64,000 bases of DNA from contig OW240916.1 in the NCBI GenBank assembly GCA_933207985.1, forward strand, positions 319,255,614 to 319,319,613, in the 5' to 3' direction. Below, piece by piece: positions 56,701 through 61,257 of this stretch. The DNA comes from Pelobates cultripes. Its lineage: Eukaryota > Chordata > Amphibia > Anura > Pelobatidae. The translations under genes were made by a program, and so were the position numbers. The notes beneath the pieces are model-generated. The model saw only the letters and a program-made list of their open reading frames with translations, had not been told where the DNA came from and searched no databases. How positions within the stretch are numbered: position 1 is the stretch's first letter; every line of letters starts with the position of its first letter.

Positions 56701-59700
56701 AATCAAGATTTAACAAATCCATAATCCAATTACTATCACATAACAGAAACAGAAAAATACACCGTGAATATATAAATTTTTTCCCATTTAAAAAAAAAAG
56801 AATAGAATTCTAGTTGAAATAATAAAGAAAAAAAAAAAGAGTCGATATAATACCTGGTCTTTTATTCATTTAAAAAAGTAAAGAATATTAATCACCCATT
56901 CCTTATTGCCAGGCAACAAAGACATGTCATCGTTTCGGTATCTACTTCAGGTGACATCCCACCTTTTGAAATGTTATTAACCTCTTCACTGCCTGGAAAC
57001 TATTTCCCAGCCTGAAACCCTCATATTTCTAAAGCCTTGGGTACATAGTTAAGGTTTGCACGCAAAATATAAATTTTAACTGCAATCTGTGGGCTTTTGA
57101 GTATCGAGTTAGTAAACCTTGTGCATTTCACCAAACCAGTAAAGGTCATAAATGAGGCCCGATATTATGGGATAACAGAACAGGAGACCCTTTCAAAAGG
57201 CATTACTAGTGGATGGAAAGAAAAGGTTTGGGTCACTAAATGAAGAGAACGTAAAGCCATGCATTTTTAGAACAAAAAGATTTTTAAAAATCACAAGGAG
57301 TTGCAATTATTTCAAGGTTATGTACGGTAATTCACTGTGAATTACCGTTATTAAACTGATTTACAAGTAGCTTCATAAGATTCCTTGTGGGACATCTGAT
57401 ATCGATGTCCAGAAGAGTGGACTAGGAATAGCCAGATACTGTGCAGAACCCTCAGACTCTCAGGCCAGTGGGACCCAAGACAGGACGAGAGGAAGAGGTG
57501 TCTTTGCAAAAGGAGACACTGAACGAACGTTGAGAGAGATAGGAGGAGAACCACAAGAGGAAAGTGTCACAGAGACTGATTGAAGAGTTTGGAGAAGGAG
57601 GACATGATCAACAGTGTCAACGGCAGCAGAGAGGTCAAGAAGAATTAGTATGGCGTAGTGGCCTTTGGATTTAGCTGTGATTAGGTCATTTGTAACTTTA
57701 ATAAGAGCAGAGTCAGTAGAGTGGAGGGGGCGAAAGCCAGATTAAAGAGGATCGAGGAGGGAGTTGGAATTTAGGAAGTGAGACATACGAGTAAAGACAA
57801 GTCTTTCTAGAAGTTTTGAGAAAAGAGAAAGCAGAGATGTGGGACGATAGTTGGAAGGGGAAGACGGATATAGGGATGGCTTTTTTTAGGATGGGTATGA
57901 CAGTAGCGTGCTTATGGGGAGCAGGAACAACACCAGATGAAAGAGAGCAGCTTAGGATGTGTGTTAAGGACGGTACAAGACACGGGGAGAGAGATCTGAT
58001 AAGGTGGGAAAGTACTGGATCACGCGGACAGGTGGTGTGAGGAGAGAAGAGGAGAAGCAAAGCCACCTCATGTTCTGTAGCTGGGGAGAAGGCCTGTAGG
58101 GTAGGGAAGGTACGGTCCGTGTGTGGTTGCGAGAGGGACGAGCAAAGGGGCCAGAATTCTTCCTTAACTGTTGTCGGTAAAGTATCATGCAAGGCTATAT
58201 GCTGGAAGGTCAGTTTGAGGGGTGGCTTGAGGTGGGCGAAGGAGAGAGTTGAAGGTATTAAAGAGTCATTGAAAATATTATATAACACTAAACTGATTAA
58301 CTGCATCTATAACAGCTTAAAAAGATTACTAGATATACTATATCACTGGTCTCCGATTGTATTTTCTTCATGGTTTAAAAGGGTGCTATGCAAAATTAGA
58401 ACATCTATTTGACCTGTACCAAAACACATTTTGTTTGCATAGTTTGTCAGAACTTGATCGATTGGCATCTTCCCTGTATTTCTAAAGTAAATTCAAAAAA
58501 GGTTTTAAAAAAAATGTCATAATAGAAATTATATATAAATAGAATTTTTTTTTAAATGAATTATAATATTATGTATTTAGTTTTTAAATGGTATGCCGAT
58601 TTCAAACCCGAAAGCTAGAAATGATTAACAGCAATGTTGAAGCCATTATTCACGACAAAGAAATTGTTCTTTTTGCGCTTACATCCAAGTTATTTAGAAA
58701 TCAACACACCATCAATATCAATTCAGGGAGAAAGCCGAAATCACCTGGGAGGTGAAGCTGTTAGTCTGGAAGGCTATTTGTGAGCCTGACACAAAAGGAA
58801 GTGCCATCAGCTAGGTATATTTCCCTACACAAGGAAAACCGATAATGTTCTTTGGACTAATCTGTTGACTTCATTAACATAAAAAGGTTTAATTTACATT
58901 TCCCTGCATCAGCTCTATTTGCGAAATGTTGTGCCCTATAAACGTGCTGTTATTTTTTGTCGTCAAGCATCCTCTTAACAAATCTTCTCATTAATATGTA
59001 AATTTAAAGTCGATTGGTCTTCTCTGTGACAGCGCTATGAATTGCTAGTGTGCTGGATAATCTGCTGTGACTTGGCATCCACAATTTATCACAAACTATG
59101 TCACTTTGGAAAAAATTACAGAAAACTAGCTGAAATTGACAAGCCGGCAATCTACTTTGTCAACACTTAATTGTTCTTTAAATCCTACATTTACATATAA
59201 ACCGACATAACCCAGGCCCATAATGATACAAATAAGCCAAATTAAAAATCTCTTTTGCTACTAAAGATGTCACGTTAGGGGACTTCATTAAAGAGAGTAA
59301 TGTATTGGCTGTAAATAAAATACTATCAGATTCTAAAAAGATTTTCAGATAATTTTCAATTTGCTACAAACTAAAGCAGAACATAGCATAGGGACAAGTT
59401 TCTCAACCTGTGGTACACGTACACCAGAAGGTACGCGCACCAGAGGCAGGGGGTACACCAAAAGGTGGCCCAGGTTGTGACGCCACTCAGGCCATGGCAT
59501 CGCTAAACAGCGCACAAGAGAGCAGTGCTGGAAGAGCACAAATATTACAAAATCCGCACACTGTACCCCAGGGAAAGGATCCATTGCAACTCTCCCAAAG
59601 GTTATAGGAGAGTGTGTGAGAGAATGTGTATGTGTCTGTCACGAGCGTGGGCTATAGGCCCAGCCGAGACAGTGGGGAGAGTGTGGAAGTGACAGGGTTA

Positions 59701-61257
59701 ATGACACCAGACCCCTGGTTACCTGTTGCTAGTACCAGCAACCACTCAATTAACCCATGCAATCCCTTCTACACTAACCCCCTTAATACACTTTCTACTG
59801 CCACCACCAAGACTTTTAAACCCGGGCGTCTTAGGTTACCCCACACACAGGAGAATTATAGTATCACAGTTCTACTTTTACTGATAAAACATATATAGTT
59901 AACCCTTTTTGGTAACGTGTTTACCTGAGCTTTCCTCTGGAGAGTGAAGCTCATAGAGAACAGAGACACAAGCTGATTAAGTAAACATTTAATCTGACAA
60001 AAAGGATTCACAGTGCGGAGTACAAAATACAGAAATAAATGATATACAGATAACAAATTGCAAAACAGTACATAAAATAAAATAGGAGAAAAACACAAGA
60101 AATTCCTTACATATATTTACCCCATATAGAATTCTTGTGGGAGTCTTAGATGGTATAGATCTCCTAGAAGTTACTGACAAAAGAAAAATTAATAACTGAC
60201 TTCCCTGGATAGTCCAACACCCTCATATATCTAAACTAGTTGTTTCTCAGTGGGCAGACCCCTGGGGGGGGATCAGAGGGGGTTGGTCTGGCAGTCTATT
60301 GCCCACTCTATGAAATTCCTTGTGTCCAGCTCTGATGATGGCTATCTAGATGTTTTATGGTCTAGGCCTGGTGCAAGATCAAAGACGACAATAAATGTCA
60401 TCCCAAGGTTTACAAAAAAACAACTCTTAACATATATAAACACACATCAAACACCAACTCATGCTTTTGGCATGACAGTGTCCATCAGTGAGTGTATTTT
60501 TGTCAGTAAATATGTGTGTGTGTCAAATCAGTTTGTGTGTATCTGTCAATGAGTGTGTGTTTCAAATCTCATTAGTGAGAATGTGTGTCAAATCCGTGAG
60601 AATGGGTGACAGTCAGTGAATGTGTGTGTCAGTAAGTGTGTAAGCTCAGTAGGATTGTGTGCCAGTGAGTATGTGTCAAACTGAAAACAAAAATACAGTA
60701 TGCAAATCCAACCTGTAGCATCACTTTTATTAAACCAACATATCGGAATAACGTGCTATACAGCATGAAAGATGCATGAAGCTTTTTCTTGGAATATATT
60801 TGAAGAAGACAGAATTTAAATGTAATCTGAAAGTTTGCTTCTCATTGAGCAGGGATAATAATTTAAAGCAAATATTCCACATCATTTGACATAGAGGAAA
60901 AAGAGAACTACTTATAGACCTCATGGGAGTTAGCAGGATTTTTGTTTTTATTTTTTTAGAATTGTGAAGCAAAATGTTGTTGATGAATCATCAGTTCCCC
61001 TACATAAAATATTGCCGAGCTTGTCAGATGTACAGCAATAATTTGTGCAGAACGGTCACTATAATTTCACTCACCTCCAGCCATGGGTTAGCAAACTGTG
61101 TACGGGCATATCGAGTGAGCATGTGGATTATCACGACTTGGCCCCACTCCTCCACATCCATCAGCAAGTTGCAGAGCTTCCGGAAGTTCTTGTGGATTAA
61201 ATCAATTCTGTCTGGGCACACTACTTCAAAGGCCATCACAACACTTCCCGCTACAAG
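3711..61257 (-). CDS. AP3B1: AP3B1, AP-3 complex subunit beta-1 (internal exons only; multi-exon gene)
   Basis: Beta-3A large subunit of the heterotetrameric AP-3 adaptor (with delta, mu3 and sigma3), which sorts cargo from endosomes to lysosomes and lysosome-related organelles. Human loss causes Hermansky-Pudlak syndrome type 2. Eleven distinct minus-strand exons with AG/GT borders and matching phases join to 1362 bp, 454 codons, all in the alpha-solenoid trunk. AP3B1 is preferred over the neuronal paralogue AP3B2 because of residues such as [24 protein letters not shown] and TYVKSQDK. Family proteins are about 1,100 residues, so the N-terminus and the hinge and ear are outside the window. 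Four exons occur twice (33749-36628 and 51115-54000); I regard this as an assembly duplication. The span given is first to last exon, not continuous coding sequence. Confidence 0.95.
4815..5345 (-). mobile_element. Tc1-like transposase remnant
   Basis: Minus-strand frame 4813-5007 contains [20 protein letters not shown] and then a decayed version of the [14 protein letters not shown] motif, typical of Tc1 transposases around the second Asp and final Glu. Further upstream sequence to about 5345 is decayed and frame-shifted. No terminal inverted repeats were located, so only an internal fossil remains. Confidence 0.75.
5347..5403. repeat. Compound (TG)n(TA)n(CA)n microsatellite
   Basis: TG repeats, then TA, then CA, forming a self-complementary run. 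It abuts the Tc1 remnant. Confidence 0.9.
5642..5828 (-). CDS. AP3B1: AP3B1 exon ([20 protein letters not shown])
   Basis: 187 bp, 62 codons plus one base; acceptor ttttcacag, donor TTTAAAG|gtacgg. It encodes [40 protein letters not shown] and KIFLAQ-type sequence (here [17 protein letters not shown]), the end of the solenoid trunk. Confidence 0.97.
5870..8020. other. AP3B1 intron, mostly unassigned
   Basis: Intron between the exons at 5642 and 9534. Besides a TA/CA microsatellite at about 7569-7633 and a CA-rich stretch at 7820-7900, I recognise nothing in it. Confidence 0.5.
8140..8300 (+). mobile_element. L2/CR1-like LINE 3'-tail fragment
   Basis: The segment near 8248-8285 (actgtaaagcactgtggaat, then ttggtgctatataaataata) resembles the 3' tails of vertebrate L2-like LINEs with a TAA-type end. 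It is short and truncated. Confidence 0.5.
8719..9208. mobile_element. T2-type MITE, complete, TTAA-flanked
   Basis: Starts TTAAAGGAACACTATAGCG and ends CTATAGTGGTCCTTTAA, so inverted termini sit on TTAA. This matches the TTAAAGGRR-type ends described for the amphibian T2 MITE superfamily. Inside are an inverted copy of the first arm (gcgttaggaat / attcctaacgc), a hairpin built on gcctctagtggctgtc near 9037-9075, and a second hairpin at the right end. No coding capacity. Related to 38871-39318. Confidence 0.8.
9534..9710 (-). CDS. AP3B1: AP3B1 exon ([20 protein letters not shown])
   Basis: 177 bp, 59 codons, phase 0. The acceptor follows a T-rich tract ending ctag; the donor is AAGCAG|gtaaca. 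It encodes [20 protein letters not shown], then [20 protein letters not shown], then [19 protein letters not shown], one of the most conserved parts of the AP beta trunk. The intron above it is about 15 kb. Confidence 0.97.
9715..12975. other. AP3B1 intron, mostly unassigned
   Basis: Lower part of the roughly 15-kb intron between the exons at 9534 and 24957. It has A/T homopolymers (10510, 11090, 11655, 12165) and scattered short open frames. I see no domain, RNA gene or named repeat. Confidence 0.45.
12981..13166. repeat. 48-bp minisatellite, about 4 copies
   Basis: Units begin at 12981, 13029, 13077 and 13125 with attactgggagtatt and contain gctgtggagctctgtta. The period is a multiple of 3, so frames stay open on both strands and create spurious repetitive ORFs. 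The last copy is diverged. Confidence 0.92.
13517..13597. repeat. Short foldback repeat (ttaaccc..aaggac / gtccttaaggggttaa)
   Basis: About 80 bp with inverted ends: ttaacccattaaggac at the left and gtccttaaggggttaa at the right. A related right half (cccttttattccagaagtt, then gtccttaaggggttaa) recurs at 31074-31110, so it is a dispersed small non-autonomous element. Confidence 0.65.
13743..14248. mobile_element. T2-type MITE, right target site mutated
   Basis: Left end TTAAAGGGACACTCCACACC and right end GTGCAGTGTCCCTTTCAA. The ends are inverted and the right TTAA has become TCAA. No coding capacity. Confidence 0.65.
14250..15440. other. AP3B1 intron, unassigned
   Basis: No exon or named repeat recognised. 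Open frames of 70 to 123 codons at 14907-15332 overlap on opposite strands and show no domain. Confidence 0.4.
15446..16451. repeat. 38-bp minisatellite, about 26 copies, two subfamilies
   Basis: Tandem units of about 38 bp. The first half (to about 16000) has variants of agctctgtgtattgtatagg + tatctctgtattgtgccc. After an irregular stretch at 16010-16130, the second half has nearly identical units of tctctgtattatgctcagca + ccctgtattgtatgagta. The second block is much more homogeneous than the first. Confidence 0.93.
16452..18610. other. AP3B1 intron, with one MITE-like fragment
   Basis: A TTAA-type terminus (TTTAAAGGGTAACTC) at 17526 begins a probable T2-like fragment extending to about 17720. 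Otherwise nothing is recognised. Confidence 0.4.
18615..18910 (-). mobile_element. CR1-type LINE, 3' part (interrupted copy)
   Basis: A CR1-like 3' region read on the minus strand, with segments resembling catcaagttcagccttcc and ccttcttgaccccagaatgg on the plus strand. It stops at cttcttcagg and resumes at 20575 after a 1.65-kb insertion. Confidence 0.7.
18911..20564 (+). mobile_element. L1-like retroelement, internally deleted, inserted into CR1
   Basis: A GC-rich 5' end (ggggcggggccggaccgcc) with aagatggcgg downstream, low-GC 3' sequence, then aataaaataaagaa and a T/A-rich tail. It is flanked by a near-perfect duplication of about 16 bp (AAAACCACTTCTTCAGG left, AAAACACCTCTTCAGG right). These are hallmarks of target-primed reverse transcription. 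At 1.65 kb without endonuclease or reverse transcriptase it cannot be autonomous. The open frames at 19055-19650 lie in the GC-rich part and I do not treat them as genes. A (TA)n run lies at 20408-20452. L1 assignment is by general architecture only. Confidence 0.6.
20575..21190 (-). mobile_element. CR1-type LINE, upstream part (interrupted copy)
   Basis: The continuation of 18615-18910 on the other side of the L1-like insertion. Minus-strand frame 20949-21161 shows a decayed CR1 ORF2 C-terminal region ([14 protein letters not shown]). It is 5'-truncated near 21190. With the first part it makes a CR1 fragment of about 0.9 kb. Confidence 0.75.
21243..21420. repeat. T2-type MITE, left-end fragment
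   Basis: Begins TTAAAGGGACATTAAGTACC, matching the termini of the other TTAA elements; no right end found. Confidence 0.5.
21430..24950. other. AP3B1 intron, unassigned
   Basis: No exon or named repeat recognised. A G-run occurs at about 23700-23718, and a short direct repeat of aacaacaatct lies at about 24150-24182. Confidence 0.4.
24957..25066 (-). CDS. AP3B1: AP3B1 exon ([20 protein letters not shown])
   Basis: 110 bp. Two bases complete an Asp codon, then come 36 codons including [20 protein letters not shown] and [15 protein letters not shown]. Acceptor ttcttacag, donor ATTACT|gtgagt. It joins in frame to VPMARAS of the next exon. Confidence 0.95.
25385..25570. repeat. Imperfect tandem repeat, 76-86 bp period, 3 copies
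   Basis: The core cagaggaaccaagagat recurs at 25391, 25477 and 25553, each followed by a cctca segment and preceded by ttttatca. It lies about 0.3 kb upstream (in gene sense) of the exon at 24957. Confidence 0.8.
25600..29960. other. AP3B1 intron, unassigned
   Basis: Short open frames only. The stretch at 26860-27090 is fairly open on the minus strand but shows no domain I recognise. A T-rich tract lies at about 28726-28756. Confidence 0.4.
29967..30099 (-). CDS. AP3B1: AP3B1 exon ([20 protein letters not shown])
   Basis: 133 bp, starts in phase 0 and ends with one base of an Asp codon (donor CGAGATG|gtaagt, acceptor ttttcag). It encodes [20 protein letters not shown], then [20 protein letters not shown] and SNRD. 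The TYVKSQDK form is beta-3A-like; AP3B2 has a different residue pattern here. Confidence 0.95.
30655..31110. mobile_element. MITE-like composite (T2-like interior plus short foldback half)
   Basis: The stretch from about 30660 (ctacagcttaatgtagttgt) carries a small inverted repeat, followed by hairpin-forming GC-richer sequence, as in T2-like elements. At 31068 it runs into the same small repeat seen at 13517-13597, ending gtccttaaggggttaa. One element probably inserted in the other. Confidence 0.5.
31205..31404. repeat. 53-bp tandem repeat, about 4 copies
   Basis: The core taatcatgcctatggg (catgcc at 31241, 31293, 31346 and 31399) recurs at 52-53-bp spacing, with aagaatccaccgggtaaatg between. 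The last copy is cut off after catgcc. Confidence 0.88.
31541..31603 (-). CDS. AP3B1: AP3B1 exon ([20 protein letters not shown])
   Basis: 63 bp, 21 codons, phase 0. The acceptor tgttttgcag precedes CTCGAAATC; the donor is TTTCAG|gtttgtg. It encodes [20 protein letters not shown] plus Q, close to beta-3A of other vertebrates. A 53-bp tandem repeat lies just below it and a long palindrome just above. Confidence 0.94.
31788..32683. repeat. Near-perfect palindrome, 423-bp arms, 50-bp spacer
   Basis: Arms 31788-32210 and 32261-32683 are reverse complements about position 32235.5. I found one mismatch (near 32175). Each arm carries the same 97-codon open frame in opposite orientation (31821-32114 minus, 32357-32650 plus), which has no domain I recognise. 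The outer ends read tatgtgcacc and ggtgcacata. There is no convincing target-site duplication outside the arms. It lies in the intron between the exons at 31541 and 33749. It could be a foldback DNA element, a recent inverted duplication, or an assembly artefact. Confidence 0.9.
33749..33820 (-). CDS. AP3B1: AP3B1 exon ([20 protein letters not shown]), copy 1
   Basis: 72-bp, 24-codon phase-0 exon equivalent to 51115-51186. It lies 0.5 kb from the left edge of the duplicated block and joins in frame to the single-copy exon at 31541-31603. Confidence 0.93.
33911..33965 (-). CDS. AP3B1: AP3B1 exon ([18 protein letters not shown]), copy 1
   Basis: 55-bp exon equivalent to 51277-51331 at an offset of 17366. 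Acceptor ttttgtag, donor GGAAG|gtatgt. Confidence 0.92.
34511..34735. repeat. T2-type MITE fragment (copy 1)
   Basis: Left end TTAAAGGGACACTATAGGCA preceded by caat; no matching right end is visible. The same fragment is at 51877-52101 in the duplicate. Confidence 0.55.
35640..35737 (-). CDS. AP3B1: AP3B1 exon ([17 protein letters not shown]), copy 1
   Basis: 98-bp exon equivalent to 53012-53109 at an offset of 17372. Same acceptor ccccag, same donor CTACAG|gtttgt, same split Arg codon. Confidence 0.93.
36357..36386. repeat. (TA)n microsatellite
   Basis: TA run 90 bp below the acidic-insert exon; the duplicate is at 53729-53758. Confidence 0.85.
36476..36628 (-). CDS. AP3B1: AP3B1 exon with acidic insert, copy 1 (probable assembly duplicate)
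   Basis: Same 51-codon exon as 53848-54000, with identical splice borders and translation. It lies in the left contig 0.7 kb below the Tc1/mariner element, beyond which this contig departs from the AP3B1 locus. One of the two copies should be dropped from any gene model. Confidence 0.93.
37311..38868 (-). mobile_element. Tc1/mariner element (TRT-like, DD37E), copy 1
   Basis: Ends are inverted: cagggagtgcagaattatta at the left and taataattctgcactccctg at the right, with TA at 37309-37310 and 38869-38870. Length 1558 bp. It encodes a minus-strand transposase. Compared with copy 2 there are several small indels and a garbled stretch at about 37640-37790, although the flank is identical. The right flank does not match copy 2 but enters the middle of a MITE. 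Confidence 0.92.
37638..38650 (-). pseudogene. Tc1/mariner transposase, copy 1, multiply frameshifted
   Basis: Starts [20 protein letters not shown] at 38650, with N-terminal helix-turn-helix DNA-binding sequence. The frame breaks near 38365 and again near 38235, where an A is missing in the run before the first catalytic Asp (WTDEMRVS in copy 2). The open part at 37757-38218 holds [15 protein letters not shown] and [11 protein letters not shown]. The C-terminal codons at 37640-37790 are scrambled relative to copy 2. Not functional as assembled. Confidence 0.9.
38871..39318. mobile_element. T2-type MITE lacking its left end
   Basis: The interior hairpin (gcctctagtggctgtc, 39132-39169) and right end (acccagaccacttcatt, then gtggtcctttaa with TTAA at 39315-39318) match 8719-9208. 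The left terminus is absent: the element starts directly at the TA of the Tc1/mariner element as TAgtgccctgaggg. A transposon inserted here would leave the left part on its far side, but that side is AP3B1 intron. Confidence 0.8.
39319..41320. other. Unassigned sequence, with CA-rich tract
   Basis: No AP3B1 exon. From about 40565 to 40835 there is degenerate CA-rich sequence (acacacattcatatacac type), which gives long spurious frames on both strands. The rest is not recognised. Possibly not from this locus. Confidence 0.5.
41323..41490. repeat. Foldback repeat, 66-67-bp arms
   Basis: The left arm 41323-41388 (cattttccctgaaatacaac ... actgcagtcc) pairs with 41424-41490 (ggactgcagttattctgcca ... 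ccagggaaaatg). The arms differ at several sites. A short MITE or old inverted duplication; the open frames over it are by-products. Confidence 0.85.
42150..43473 (+). mobile_element. L2/Rex1-like LINE reverse transcriptase fragment
   Basis: A decayed non-LTR reverse transcriptase on the plus strand. The fingers motif is a diverged [10 protein letters not shown] near 42365, then [20 protein letters not shown] (42530) and the catalytic [10 protein letters not shown] (42640), followed by [14 protein letters not shown] and C-terminal sequence to about 43420. A frame change at the ATT repeat near 42600 separates the palm motifs. Interrupted at 43472 by a Tc1 element and resumed at 44918. The same LINE family occurs at 57560-58260 in the opposite orientation. 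Confidence 0.82.
43474..44917 (+). mobile_element. Tc1-like element (DD34E), nested in the LINE
   Basis: Inverted ends cagtgagtgaaaaaagtatt and aatactttttcccctcactg, flanked by TA at 43472-43473 and 44918-44919. Length 1444 bp. It inserted into the 3' part of the L2/Rex1-like LINE (ctctatctcaca-TA-cctgtccc), so it is younger than that LINE copy. Confidence 0.9.
43808..44724 (+). pseudogene. Tc1 transposase pseudogene
   Basis: Starts [20 protein letters not shown]. An in-frame TGA replaces the expected Trp in IIRKW at about 43940 and a TAG replaces Trp in EENW at about 44171, and there is a frame change near 44325. Still visible are VLWSDETKI with the first Asp, [17 protein letters not shown] with the second, and [10 protein letters not shown] with the Glu, 34 residues between the latter two (DD34E). 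Not functional. Confidence 0.9.
44918..45165 (+). mobile_element. L2/Rex1-like LINE 3' end
   Basis: Resumes after the Tc1 insertion with ctgtcccttgctctc, then tgtaagctcatttgagcaga and gtcctcttcaacctatcatt, and ends in (TAA)n at about 45146-45161, a normal 3' end for this LINE group. Confidence 0.75.
45166..46725. other. Unassigned sequence
   Basis: No AP3B1 exon, named repeat or RNA gene recognised; short open frames only. Confidence 0.4.
46729..47048. mobile_element. T2-type MITE, right terminus lost
   Basis: Left end TTAAAGGGACAGCCACTGAA. An internal hairpin from gctgagagcgctctgctgac and the caatcagtg repeats lies near 46915-46960. The right half carries ggcaccctggcaccataaca, inverted to the left arm's gttgttgtggtgcc, but the final CTTTAA is missing. 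Confidence 0.6.
47050..48805. other. Unassigned sequence
   Basis: No exon or named repeat recognised. A short AAAC-type repeat lies at about 47848-47886. Confidence 0.4.
48810..48932. repeat. Long (TA)n / TACATA microsatellite
   Basis: About 120 bp of TA interrupted by tacaca and tacata; self-complementary. It accounts for the Ile/Tyr-rich open frames on both strands. Confidence 0.95.
49350..50513. repeat. Interspersed repeat with alternating inverted units, cut by gap
   Basis: Starts ttaaccccttcaggacgg. A unit of about 300 bp at 49670-49969 is followed head-to-head by its diverged inverse at 49973-50272 (axis about 49971), which explains the matching 63- and 62-codon frames on opposite strands. 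A third partial unit at 50425-50513, in the orientation of the first, runs into the N gap. A second smaller inverted pair (gtgtttcaaaac / attttgaaacac) lies at about 50285-50420. Confidence 0.8.
50514..50613. other. Assembly gap (100 N)
   Basis: Exactly 100 N, the usual placeholder for a gap of unknown size. The sequence to its right restarts inside a block already present at 33248. Confidence 0.99.
51115..51186 (-). CDS. AP3B1: AP3B1 exon ([20 protein letters not shown]), copy 2
   Basis: 72 bp, 24 codons, phase 0. It encodes [20 protein letters not shown] then KTLK; acceptor gattctag, donor AAAG|gtgaga. It lies 0.5 kb inside the contig that begins at 50614. Identical to 33749-33820. The next downstream exon, 31541-31603, exists once, in the left contig. 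Confidence 0.92.
51277..51331 (-). CDS. AP3B1: AP3B1 exon ([18 protein letters not shown]), copy 2
   Basis: 55 bp. The first base completes the Arg codon split from the preceding exon, then come 18 codons, [18 protein letters not shown], with donor GGAAG|gtatgt. Identical to 33911-33965. Confidence 0.92.
53012..53109 (-). CDS. AP3B1: AP3B1 exon ([17 protein letters not shown]), copy 2
   Basis: 98 bp, enters in phase 0 and leaves after two bases of an Arg codon. The acceptor follows a pyrimidine-rich tract ending ccccag; the donor is CTACAG|gtttgt. It encodes [20 protein letters not shown] and then [11 protein letters not shown], a beta-3A trunk helix pair. Identical to 35640-35737. Confidence 0.93.
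53848..54000 (-). CDS. AP3B1: AP3B1 exon with acidic insert, copy 2
   Basis: 153 bp, 51 codons, phase 0 at both ends; acceptor cttgcag, donor GCTGCG|gtaaaa. It starts [18 protein letters not shown], the variable acidic stretch of the trunk, then has the conserved [12 protein letters not shown] and [11 protein letters not shown]. Identical in translation to 36476-36628. It lies in the contig that continues to the upstream exon at 61075, so this is the copy I would keep when joining to upstream sequence. Confidence 0.93.
54683..56244 (-). mobile_element. Tc1/mariner element (TRT-like, DD37E), copy 2
   Basis: 1562 bp with the same inverted ends as copy 1 and TA at 54681-54682 and 56245-56246. 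Its right flank (TAtaagtgctaaacg) continues into sequence that leads to the upstream AP3B1 exon, so this is the copy consistent with an ordinary insertion in the AP3B1 intron. The DD37E spacing matches the TRT group of Tc1-like transposons; the group name is from memory of the family. Confidence 0.92.
55011..56026 (-). pseudogene. Tc1/mariner transposase, copy 2, one frameshift
   Basis: N-terminal frame 55703-56026 begins [20 protein letters not shown], with helix-turn-helix sequence and a basic [12 protein letters not shown] linker. The C-terminal frame 55011-55715 contains [13 protein letters not shown] (first Asp), [15 protein letters not shown] (second Asp) and [12 protein letters not shown] (Glu), with 37 residues between second Asp and Glu, and ends GGYIGH. 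The two frames overlap by 13 bp, so a single small indel near 55710-55740 separates them. About 340 residues in all, normal for Tc1-like transposases. Every catalytic residue is present, suggesting recent activity of the family. Confidence 0.9.
56247..57550. other. AP3B1 intron, with a MITE left-end fragment
   Basis: A TTAAAGGGACACAATATGCA terminus at 56440 starts a probable T2-like fragment (to about 56720). Otherwise nothing is recognised. Confidence 0.45.
57560..58260 (-). mobile_element. L2/Rex1-like LINE fragment (upstream of RT palm)
   Basis: The minus-strand frame 57713-58306 carries [20 protein letters not shown] and PILKK-type sequence found just before and within the fingers of non-LTR reverse transcriptases. 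The DNA at 57600-57720 then encodes the [16 protein letters not shown] motif. On that strand the sequence around ctaatcacagctaaatccaa matches the LINE at 42310-42440, so the two are copies of one family in opposite orientation. Truncated at both ends. Confidence 0.75.
58310..61070. other. AP3B1 intron, mostly unassigned
   Basis: I recognise no exon. Around 59400-59470 there is a short repetitive stretch (gtacacgtacaccagaag / gtacgcgcaccagagg). The GC-richer sequence at 59640-59860 may be a dispersed repeat but I cannot name it. Confidence 0.4.
60477..60672. repeat. Degenerate TG-rich minisatellite
   Basis: Irregular repetition of gtgtgt + cagtgagtgtg-like words (tcagtgagtg, tcaatgagtgtgtg, gtcagtaagtgtg) over about 190 bp; period variable. 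Confidence 0.7.
61075..61257 (-). CDS. AP3B1: AP3B1 exon, most upstream in the window
   Basis: 183 bp, 61 codons, phase 0 at both ends. The acceptor reads tctgtctag and the donor CTGGAG|gtgagtg. The translation runs from [20 protein letters not shown] through [18 protein letters not shown] to [13 protein letters not shown], trunk helices conserved in beta-3A. No preceding AP3B1 exon was found between 61258 and 64000, so the upstream intron is at least 2.7 kb. The partner exon downstream (DEFGDDG...) exists in two copies. Confidence 0.95.
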